Positions 1 to 5,900 of a DNA stretch of 8,190 nt are shown here, piece by piece. The stretch covers positions 1 through 8,190 of the forward strand of contig CAIRMS010000219.1 in NCBI GenBank assembly GCA_903879765.1, given 5' to 3'. Each line of letters opens with the position of its first letter. The first letter of the stretch is position 1. Origin of the DNA: an uncultured Flavobacteriales bacterium (GTDB taxonomy: Bacteria > Bacteroidota > Bacteroidia > Flavobacteriales_D > Crocinitomicaceae). The position numbers and the translations under genes are program-made. The notes beneath the pieces were generated by a model, which was not told the origin of the DNA, ran no database searches, and saw nothing but the letters and a program-made list of their open reading frames with translations.

Positions 1-1
1 A

Positions 2-1822
2 GAAGGACTTGCCTTGCGTATTGTTCAACGTAAAGTTTCTCGTATTCTTTTCAATAAACGCATTGTCTCTTTAGACTTGGCTTCGCTTGTTGCTGGAACG
101 AAATACCGTGGACAATTTGAGGAACGAATGAAAGCAGTGATGCAGGAAATTGAAAAAAATCCAGATATCATTTTGTTTATCGATGAGATTCATACAATCA
201 TCGGAGCTGGAGGAGCAAGCGGTTCATTGGATGCATCCAACATGTTTAAACCGGCTTTGGCTCGCGGGGAAATGCAAGCGATTGGCGCGACAACATTAGA
301 CGAATACCGTCAATACATTGAGAAAGATGGTGCGTTGGAACGTCGTTTTCAGAAAGTCATTATTGAACCAACGACTGCAGATGAAACCGTTCAGATTTTA
401 AATAATATCAAAGAACGTTACGAGGAACACCACTCGGTGACTTACACTCCTGAAGCAATTGCTTCTTGTGTGAAATTAACGGAGCGTTACATCACCGATC
501 GACATTTACCGGATAAGGCGATTGATGCCTTAGATGAGGTTGGTTCTCGTGTGCACATCACGAACATCAATGTACCGCAAGAAATTGTGGACATCGAAGG
601 CCAAATTGAAGGCTTAAAAGAGCAAAAAGCGGAAGTGATTCGCTCTCAACAATATGAAAAAGCTGCTGAATTGCGCGATAATGAACGCAAGTTGCAAGAG
701 CAATTAGAAACGGCTAAAAATAAATGGGAGGAAGAATCCAAAAATAACCGCGTTGTCGTAACGGAAGAACATGTTGCGGAAGTTGTTTCCATGATGTGTG
801 GCATTCCAGTAACGAAAGTTTCGGAATCCGAAATGGGCAAATTGGTTAAAATGGCTGAAACCATTCGTGGTAAAGTTGTTGGTCAAGATGAAGCAGTGGA
901 TAAAGTGGTGAAAGCCATTCAACGTAATCGCGCTGGATTAAAAGATCCGAATAAACCAATCGGCTCGTTCTTTTTCCTAGGTCCAACAGGTGTCGGAAAA
1001 ACACAATTAGCGAAAGTTCTCGCACGAAATTTATTCGATTCAGACGATGCCTTGGTTCGCATTGACATGTCAGAATACATGGAGAAATTCTCCATTTCTC
1101 GCTTGGTTGGAGCGCCTCCGGGATACGTTGGTTACGAAGAAGGTGGACAATTAACAGAGAAAGTACGCCGCAAGCCATACGCGATTATCTTGCTAGATGA
1201 GATCGAAAAAGCGCATCCGGATGTATTCAACTTGTTATTGCAAGTCTTAGATGATGGACACATGACCGACGGTCTTGGACGCAAAATCGACTTCAAGAAT
1301 ACGATTCTAATTATGACATCGAATATCGGAGCACGTCAATTAGCGGACTTTGGTACAGGTGTTGGATTCGGGACGAAGTCTCAAGAGGAAGCGAAGGAAA
1401 CGAATTCCAAATTGGTGATTCAAAACGCCTTGAGAAAAGCATTCTCTCCTGAATTCTTAAACCGTGTTGATGACATGATCATGTTTAAGTCACTTAGTCG
1501 TGAGGACATTCATAAAATCATTGACATCGAATTAGAAAAATTACACGACCGAATCAAGGGAATGGGTTATTTCGTGGAAAGTACAGAGAAAGCGAAAGAC
1601 TTTATTTTGGAGAAAGGATACGATGAAAAATTCGGTGCACGTCCAATGAAACGAGCGATTCAGAAATTCATCGAAGATCCATTAGCAGAAGAAATCATCA
1701 ATGCGAACTTGGTGGAAGGTGATACGATTTTACTTGACCATGAAGAAGGCAAAGAGGAATTGAAAGTGACCATTAAAAAACCAAAAGCGCCGAAGAAAAG
1801 CGCTGATAAAAAAGAATCTTAA
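2..1822 (+). CDS. clpC: ClpC-type AAA+ ATPase, subunit of Clp protease (5'-truncated by window edge)
   Basis: This is a Hsp100 unfoldase that threads substrates into the ClpP peptidase in the cytoplasm. The frame is open to the left edge, so the N-domain and the first Walker A are outside the window; the TTG at 14 is an internal Leu codon, not a start. About 606 residues remain of a family length near 850. Visible in order: D1 Walker B ILFIDE (170-187), D1 arginine pair ERR (341-346), a UVR-like coiled segment (about 596-715) with QYEKAAELRD, D2 Walker A GPTGVGKT (980-1003), pore loop GYVG (1121-1132), Walker B IILLDE (1184-1201), a VGF tripeptide (1361-1369) matching the ClpP-docking loop, arginine finger in FLNR (1463-1465) and sensor-2 GARP (1634-1645). 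The short UVR linker, in place of the long ClpB M-domain, together with VGF supports ClpC over ClpB. The C-terminus is a Lys-rich tail. A terminator follows the stop codon directly. Confidence 0.96.
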   Translation, partial: EGLALRIVQRKVSRILFNKRIVSLDLASLVAGTKYRGQFEERMKAVMQEIEKNPDIILFIDEIHTIIGAGGASGSLDASNMFKPALARGEMQAIGATTLDEYRQYIEKDGALERRFQKVIIEPTTADETVQILNNIKERYEEHHSVTYTPEAIASCVKLTERYITDRHLPDKAIDALDEVGSRVHITNINVPQEIVDIEGQIEGLKEQKAEVIRSQQYEKAAELRDNERKLQEQLETAKNKWEEESKNNRVVVTEEHVAEVVSMMCGIPVTKVSESEMGKLVKMAETIRGKVVGQDEAVDKVVKAIQRNRAGLKDPNKPIGSFFFLGPTGVGKTQLAKVLARNLFDSDDALVRIDMSEYMEKFSISRLVGAPPGYVGYEEGGQLTEKVRRKPYAIILLDEIEKAHPDVFNLLLQVLDDGHMTDGLGRKIDFKNTILIMTSNIGARQLADFGTGVGFGTKSQEEAKETNSKLVIQNALRKAFSPEFLNRVDDMIMFKSLSREDIHKIIDIELEKLHDRIKGMGYFVESTEKAKDFILEKGYDEKFGARPMKRAIQKFIEDPLAEEIINANLVEGDTILLDHEEGKEELKVTIKKPKAPKKSADKKES

Positions 1823-1829
1823 TAACCAG

Positions 1830-1860
1830 AAAAGCGAGTGAAAACTCGCTTTTTCTTTTT
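1830..1860 (+). terminator. Rho-independent terminator after clpC
   Basis: A perfect 9-bp stem, AAAGCGAGT (1831-1839) with ACTCGCTTT (1844-1852), closes a GAAA (GNRA-type) tetraloop. One more A-T pair is possible at 1830/1853. It is followed by a T-rich tract, TTTTCTTTTT (1851-1860). It starts 8 bases past the clpC stop and ends 6 bases before the next ATG, so it should end clpC transcripts and also limits expression of the following gene. Confidence 0.88.
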
Positions 1861-1866
1861 CTAGTT

Positions 1867-2394
1867 ATGACCGTAGAAGAAGCTTTAATAAATCGTTTTA
1901 AAGAACCAAAATTTACAGAGTGGCATCGGAATTTTGTAGCCCATCCTGAACAGATTCCTGATTTGGTGGACTTGGCGCTTGGTTCAGGAAAAGCTCCCTT
2001 GCCTGCTCATGCTTCGTGGTTACTGATTCACATCGCTAAAGCCGATTGGACCTTGTTGGCTTCCTATGAACAAGCATTTATTGATCATTTCCTTCAGTCA
2101 ACGAATCAATCCATCTTGCGGAATTTATTGGTTTCACTCTTGGGATTTCCATTGACGGATTACCGTGAAACTGATTTTTTAGATGCCTTGATCACTCATG
2201 TGAAAAACGAAGAAAACAAAGTAGCATTACGCGTTTATTCCTTATATAAACTCACGGAATTTGTGCGTCGCTATCCTGAAATAAAAGTGGAAATTGATGC
2301 GGTGTTAGAAATTATTCAGGAAAACCCTATGTCACCTTTTATGAAAATTGGAATTCGCCATTACAAGGAAATCTGTCTAAAGATAATCGATTAA
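1867..2394 (+). CDS. Uncharacterised 175-aa helical (HEAT-like?) protein
   Basis: I do not recognise a named family with certainty. The protein is soluble, with no signal peptide or membrane segment. Successive amphipathic helices seem to come in pairs: residues about 27-38 (PEQIPDLVDLAL), 44-56 (LPAHASWLLIHIA), 63-75, 80-92, 101-112 and 117-132. A run such as PEQIPDLV followed by AHASWLL resembles the A/B helix pairs of HEAT-type repeats seen in short Bacteroidota proteins, some of which are misannotated as adenylosuccinate lyase. No catalytic motif is visible. The ATG at 1867 is the only plausible early start, because the next Met codons lie near the C-terminus. There is no Shine-Dalgarno; the upstream bases are the T-tract of the clpC terminator. 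It converges with the nitroreductase gene, one base separating the stops. The ORF looks real from its length and codon use; the function is unknown. Confidence 0.8.
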   Translation: MTVEEALINRFKEPKFTEWHRNFVAHPEQIPDLVDLALGSGKAPLPAHASWLLIHIAKADWTLLASYEQAFIDHFLQSTNQSILRNLLVSLLGFPLTDYRETDFLDALITHVKNEENKVALRVYSLYKLTEFVRRYPEIKVEIDAVLEIIQENPMSPFMKIGIRHYKEICLKIID

Positions 2395-2395
2395 A

Positions 2396-3115
2396 TTAAT
2401 GCGTAAAAATTACCTCCTCATTCGGAACACGCATTCTTGGGCCCCAAATTCCTGGTTCTGTACCAAGTCCAACGGAGATAATCATGTTGATTTCAGCTCC
2501 TCTCGGTAGTTTTAAGGCCTTTTTCACACGTTTCTCGTCAAATCCTTCCATTGGGCACGTATGAAATCCTTCTGCGGCAATCGAAAGCATAAACGTTTGA
2601 GCAGCTAATGCACAGGATTTGTGCGCGCCAATGCGTTGATTTGCGCTTCCTCCAGTTCGGACAAATGGTTTTCTCAGTCCTGCGAAGAAACTAATGCTGC
2701 GACGAAGCAAACTCATGAATCCGAATGGATCATTCATGTATACTAGCGGCATTATTTTTCCATAGTAATTCATTCCCATGGTTTGTGCCTTATCCGGTTC
2801 GCCAACAACACTCGCCTTCACCATGTCCAAATTCCATTTCGCACGACTCTTCCATTTGTCCTTACGGGTAACGAAAACCACCATTTGTTGTGCGGTTTGT
2901 GCGGCACTTTGTCCGAGACACAAGGGAACGAATGTTTCTAGCATCTCCTTGGACTGAATCCAATGGAATTCCCAAAGTTGCATGTTGCTACTATTCGGTG
3001 AAAGGATTGCTCGCTCGATGCTTGTTAGAATCACTTCGTTTGGAACGGGAGTGTTTGCGTCAAATTTGCGGTTTGAGCGTCTAAATTCGATGATGCGTTG
3101 GAATTCTGTGTTCAT
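2396..3115 (-). CDS. Nitroreductase-family flavoprotein
   Basis: Probable cytoplasmic FMN-dependent, NAD(P)H-using reductase of the nitroreductase superfamily, 239 aa, within or slightly above the usual 190-240 range. The N-terminus carries the FMN-phosphate motif RRSNRKFD (residues 12-19), then the conserved PNSSNMQLWEF (about 40-50) that contacts the flavin. A helix with SCALAAQTFMLSIAAEGF matches the central dimer-interface helix, and MEGFD follows it as in the family. The C-terminal GLGTEPG and the Arg-rich GPRMR are consistent with the last FMN contacts. The physiological substrate cannot be told from sequence; nitroaromatics, quinones or enones are all possible in this family. It lies downstream of the TraB/GumN gene on the same strand, separated by the octamer repeat array. 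No separate promoter of the TAnnTTTG type is visible in that gap, so co-transcription is likely. The stop faces that of the helical protein with one base between. Confidence 0.88.
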   Translation of the reverse strand: MNTEFQRIIEFRRSNRKFDANTPVPNEVILTSIERAILSPNSSNMQLWEFHWIQSKEMLETFVPLCLGQSAAQTAQQMVVFVTRKDKWKSRAKWNLDMVKASVVGEPDKAQTMGMNYYGKIMPLVYMNDPFGFMSLLRRSISFFAGLRKPFVRTGGSANQRIGAHKSCALAAQTFMLSIAAEGFHTCPMEGFDEKRVKKALKLPRGAEINMIISVGLGTEPGIWGPRMRVPNEEVIFTH

Positions 3116-3119
3116 TTGG

Positions 3120-3207
3120 TTAATGTGCTAATGTGCTAATTACTTAATGTGCTAATGTGCTAATGAATTAATGTGCTAATTTGCTAATGAATCAATTTGC
3201 TAATTCT
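3120..3207. repeat. Imperfect octamer tandem array with 24-bp higher-order period
   Basis: Eleven contiguous 8-bp units can be laid end to end: TTAATGTG, CTAATGTG, CTAATTAC, TTAATGTG, CTAATGTG, CTAATGAA, TTAATGTG, CTAATTTG, CTAATGAA, TCAATTTG, CTAATTCT. AAT at positions 3-5 is invariant. They also group in threes into 24-bp units at 3120-3143, 3144-3167 and 3168-3191, which differ from each other at only a few bases, with a partial fourth unit running to the TraB-family stop codon. The array fills the whole gap between the two minus-strand genes. It has no dyad symmetry, so it is neither a terminator nor a CRISPR. The period pattern is seen directly; any role is unknown. Confidence 0.95.
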
Positions 3208-4055
3208 TAGTTGTTGATTCCGGTTACGGAGTAGCCTTGTTTTTTTAATAATTCAATAACGCCATTTGTTCCACCGAGGTGTCCGGCGCCCACTGCGATG
3301 AACGTTGCTTCCTTGCTGATTTGTTTTTCAATGACAGGAATCCAGTTGGCGTTTCGAACATCTAAGAACCAATGGTTGAATTCTGGTAGCATGTCTGTTT
3401 CTTCTGCAATCATTTTGTACAGTCCGTTGATGTCTTCTTTTTCATAGAGTTTAAACATCACATCAAATTCTGACATGTTCGAAAAGTCATCCATGAATTG
3501 AAGTTGATCTTTAATGCTGACACGGTCAATGGTTTCCATCTGATACATCACTGTTTCGAGTCCAATAAGTGGTTTTTTGTACTTTTTCGCTAGTTTATCG
3601 AACTCCATTTCGAAGGACTTTTGCTTACCTATTTTCTCTTGAAGAACCACAGAGCTGAAGAAAAATGGTTTCATGTGAGAATATTGCTCAAATTTGGATT
3701 CCTTCCATGTGAGTGTGTCCATACAGTATTTTTTCAGTTTCGTGTAAGACGAGTCGGACATATAATCTTTCAAGGTTTGACCATTAGGAAGTAAGGTCAT
3801 CTTTGCTAATTCGATTTTCTCAGACATGCTCATGTCAATCTCAATTTCCAAGGCGATCGTCGCGCATGTTTTGATGGCATCCAGCACTTTTTTCGGCATT
3901 TCAAAATCCTCTTTTGGCATGGTGTGAATAGTGCCAAAAAGATAAGAGTCTTGCTTTAGACCATTACCGGAAATTCGATAAAGTAATTGTGCGTTTGAAC
4001 TTGTGAAGAAGATTAAAAATCCTACAAGAATAGAAAAGCGATGAATTAATTTCAT
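3207..4055 (-). CDS. Secreted TraB/GumN-family protein (putative metalloprotease-like)
   Basis: This is a 282-aa member of the TraB/GumN (Tiki/PrgY/EreA-related) fold. A signal peptide is clear: basic MKLIHR, hydrophobic core at residues 7-17, and likely cleavage after SNA22 before Gln23, so the mature protein should be exported to the periplasm or cell surface. Family motifs are present: FGTIH (residues 40-44) with the first conserved His44, an acidic strand ALEIE (68-72), an internal GLE, an N-x-x-W segment (NANW) before the end, and VGAGHLGG (255-262) with the second conserved His259. The paired GxxH motifs plus Glu are the proposed metal site; enzymatic activity is known for only some relatives, so the protease label is tentative. 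It is divergent from grpE across a 158-bp gap and upstream of the nitroreductase gene on the same strand. No Shine-Dalgarno is seen; the ATG at 4055 is chosen because the signal peptide begins there. Confidence 0.9.
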   Translation of the reverse strand: MKLIHRFSILVGFLIFFTSSNAQLLYRISGNGLKQDSYLFGTIHTMPKEDFEMPKKVLDAIKTCATIALEIEIDMSMSEKIELAKMTLLPNGQTLKDYMSDSSYTKLKKYCMDTLTWKESKFEQYSHMKPFFFSSVVLQEKIGKQKSFEMEFDKLAKKYKKPLIGLETVMYQMETIDRVSIKDQLQFMDDFSNMSEFDVMFKLYEKEDINGLYKMIAEETDMLPEFNHWFLDVRNANWIPVIEKQISKEATFIAVGAGHLGGTNGVIELLKKQGYSVTGINN

Positions 4056-4073
4056 GTGTGTGATTTAGTGCGA

Positions 4074-4081
4074 CAAATTTA
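4074..4081 (-). promoter_or_regulatory. Candidate -7 box (TAnnTTTG) for the TraB/GumN gene
   Basis: On the minus strand this reads TAAATTTG, a full match to the Bacteroidota -7 consensus TAnnTTTG. Its 3' edge lies 18 bases upstream of the ATG at 4055, implying a very short leader. I see no TTG at the usual -33 distance, so the call rests on one box only. Confidence 0.42.
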
Positions 4082-4150
4082 CGTGGAATATTGATTTAGA
4101 TCGATTTTTACTGACAACTTTTCAAGGATTAAGAGAAACTTGCTGACACC

Positions 4151-4182
4151 TTGACTTAATTTTAACAATGGTCTTATCTTTG
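4151..4182 (+). promoter_or_regulatory. Bacteroidota-type promoter for the grpE-dnaJ operon
   Basis: TTG (4151-4153) and TATCTTTG (4175-4182) match the -33 TTG and -7 TAnnTTTG boxes recognised by the primary sigma factor of this phylum, with 21 bases between them, inside the accepted range. Transcription would start near 4185-4190, giving a leader of about 25 bases before the grpE ATG. I see no CIRCE element (TTAGCACTC-N9-GAGTGCTAA), so HrcA control is not supported by this sequence. Repeated hexamers overlap the -33 box. Confidence 0.75.
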
Positions 4183-4213
4183 TCGACCCAAAAGCGAATT
4201 AAAATTTCAGAAT

Positions 4214-4768
4214 ATGTCAGAAGAGAAGGATGAATTGAAAAATGACCAACATCAAGAGCCACAAGATGGAACAACAGATACGGTAGATTCAACTATTGAA
4301 GAAAATAAAGAAGAAGCTCCGAAAGAGTTGACAGCAGAAGAAAAGTATGCAGAGTTAAATGATCGTTACTTGCGTTTACATGCTGAATTTGACAATTTCA
4401 GAAAAAGAACATACAAAGAACGCATCGAATTGACTGCAACAGCAAACAAAGATGTTTTGTTGAATTTGTTACCAGTGATGGATAACTTTGAGCGTGCCAT
4501 TGTTACAAATGAAAAATTGGAAGACATCGCTCCAATGAAAGAAGGTTTCCATTTAATATACACAATGTTTAAGGGTATTTTGGATTCCAAAGGATTGAAG
4601 CCAATGGAAGCGAAAGGCGCGACATTTGACAGTGATATACACGAAGCAATTGCGAACATTCCAGCTCCTGATAAAAAGATGGTTGGGAAAGTAATCGAAG
4701 ATGTTGAGAAAGGATATTATTTAAACGATAAAGTGATTCGTTTTGCGAAAGTAGTCGTAGGACAATAA
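4214..4768 (+). CDS. grpE: GrpE nucleotide exchange factor
   Basis: GrpE dimers release ADP from DnaK and so reset the Hsp70 cycle in the cytoplasm. The 184-aa length is typical. Residues 1-40 are an acidic, Glu/Asp/Gln/Thr-rich disordered tail, and residues about 42-100 form the long dimerising helix, with EEKYAELNDRYLRLHAEFDN and the family-typical FRKRTYKE. After the four-helix bundle region (about 101-125), the C-terminal beta-wing that contacts DnaK contains HEAI and the GrpE signature VEKGYYLNDKVIRFAKV. The ATG at 4214 follows an A/T-rich leader without a Shine-Dalgarno, as is usual in Bacteroidota. dnaJ starts 13 bases after the stop, so the two are co-transcribed from the promoter at 4151-4182. 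dnaK is not in the window. Confidence 0.97.
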   Translation: MSEEKDELKNDQHQEPQDGTTDTVDSTIEENKEEAPKELTAEEKYAELNDRYLRLHAEFDNFRKRTYKERIELTATANKDVLLNLLPVMDNFERAIVTNEKLEDIAPMKEGFHLIYTMFKGILDSKGLKPMEAKGATFDSDIHEAIANIPAPDKKMVGKVIEDVEKGYYLNDKVIRFAKVVVGQ

Positions 4769-4781
4769 CGAGACCCACATT

Positions 4782-5900
4782 ATGAGTCAAAAGAGAGATT
4801 ATTACGAAGTATTAGGTGTTTCCAAAAATGCGGACGAGGCTGAAATCAAAAAAGCTTACCGTAAAATGGCCATCAAATTTCACCCGGACAAAAATCCAGA
4901 TGATGCCACTGCGGAAGATAAGTTTAAGGAAGCCGCGGAAGCATACGAAGTATTAAGCAACGGAGAAAAGCGTGCGCAATACGACCGATTTGGACATGCA
5001 GGTATGGGTGGACAAGGAGGCTTCGGTGGCGGAGGCATGAACATGGATGATATCTTCTCGCAATTTGGAGATATTTTCGGTGGTGCTTTTGGCGGAAGTT
5101 TCGGCGGAAGTAGAGGCGGCGGTGGATCAAGAACGGTTCGCGGAACGAATTTACGCGTGAAAATGAAATTAACCTTGGAGGAAATTGCCAATGGGGTTAA
5201 AAAGAAAATAAAGGTCAATAAATTGGTGAATGCCGAAGGAGTGACCTACAAAAATTGTCCGACTTGTAATGGGACGGGAAGAATTACACGTGTTGCTCAA
5301 ACTTTTTTAGGTGCGATGCAAACACAATCTGCTTGTCATGTATGTCAGGGTGCAGGAAAATCCATCGACAAAAAACCGGCGGATGCAGATGCACAAGGAT
5401 TAAAACGTCAAGAGGAAGTTATTGAAATCGAAATTCCAGCAGGAGTCGAAGAAGGCATGCAGTTAAGCGTTCAAGGACGTGGAAATGCGGGACCATTCAA
5501 TGGTGTTGCAGGAGATTTAATCGTTGTCATTGAAGAAGTAGAACACGAAGAATTACGTCGCGAGGGAGAAAACGTGCATTTCGATGCCTACATTAATTTC
5601 GTTGATGCGGTTTTAGGTGAATCCATCGAAGTTCCAACCATTGGTGGAAAAGCAAAGATTAAAGTTGAACCTGGAACCCAAAGTGGAAAAGTACTGCGCT
5701 TGCGTGGAAAAGGTTTGCCAAGTGTTCAAGGATATGGAACCGGAGATCAATTTGTGCACATTCATATTTACACACCGGTCAACGTTTCTAAAGAAGAAAA
5801 AGAAATCTTGGAAAAGTTAAAACAAAGTGAGAACTTTAGTCCCAGCGCAGCACAGAAAGAAAAAGGATTCTTCAAGCGCATGCGCGACATGTTCCATTGA
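4782..5900 (+). CDS. dnaJ: DnaJ (Hsp40) co-chaperone with a reduced, two-motif zinc domain
   Basis: DnaJ delivers unfolded clients to DnaK and stimulates its ATPase. It is 372 aa. The J-domain (about 5-70) has HPD at 34-36 and the QYDRFGHAG end. The Gly/Phe region (about 71-118) carries two DIF motifs (DDIFSQF, GDIFGG). The central domain keeps only two CxxCxGxG motifs: CPTCNGTG (5256-5279, Cys159/Cys162) and CHVCQGAG (5334-5357, Cys185/Cys188). The usual first and fourth motifs are replaced by a stretch ending AEGVTYKN and by KKPADADAQG, with no Cys. By comparison with E. coli DnaJ the retained pair corresponds to zinc centre II, and centre I is lost. Two C-terminal client-binding beta domains follow (about 205-340; IPAGVEEGM, GDLIV, VEPGTQSGKVLRLRGKGLP), then a dimerisation helix and the tail FFKRMRDMF. 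The reading frame is intact, so this is a subtype and not a damaged gene. Confidence 0.96.
   Translation: MSQKRDYYEVLGVSKNADEAEIKKAYRKMAIKFHPDKNPDDATAEDKFKEAAEAYEVLSNGEKRAQYDRFGHAGMGGQGGFGGGGMNMDDIFSQFGDIFGGAFGGSFGGSRGGGGSRTVRGTNLRVKMKLTLEEIANGVKKKIKVNKLVNAEGVTYKNCPTCNGTGRITRVAQTFLGAMQTQSACHVCQGAGKSIDKKPADADAQGLKRQEEVIEIEIPAGVEEGMQLSVQGRGNAGPFNGVAGDLIVVIEEVEHEELRREGENVHFDAYINFVDAVLGESIEVPTIGGKAKIKVEPGTQSGKVLRLRGKGLPSVQGYGTGDQFVHIHIYTPVNVSKEEKEILEKLKQSENFSPSAAQKEKGFFKRMRDMFH

Noticed and set aside
14..16. TTG as the start codon of the first gene
   Set aside because: The frame is open to the left edge and codes for typical ClpC sequence (EGLA) before it; the gene is simply cut by the window.
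646..1178. Minus-strand ORFs of 72-110 codons inside clpC
   Set aside because: They lie antisense to well-conserved AAA+ coding sequence, have no recognisable domain or promoter, and look like frame shadows.
3120..3207. CRISPR array or CIRCE-type HrcA operator in the repeat region
   Set aside because: Units are 8 bp with no spacers, and the GTGCTAA strings lack the inverted TTAGCACTC partner at 9 bases needed for CIRCE.
4880..5218. Minus-strand 112-codon ORF rich in Pro inside dnaJ
   Set aside because: The Pro-rich composition is the antisense of the dnaJ Gly-rich region; it is not a gene.
5897..5899. TTG start for the CPBP gene, one codon before the ATG
   Set aside because: The ATG at 5900 gives the standard TGATG coupling with dnaJ and is the stronger start codon; no Shine-Dalgarno favours the TTG.
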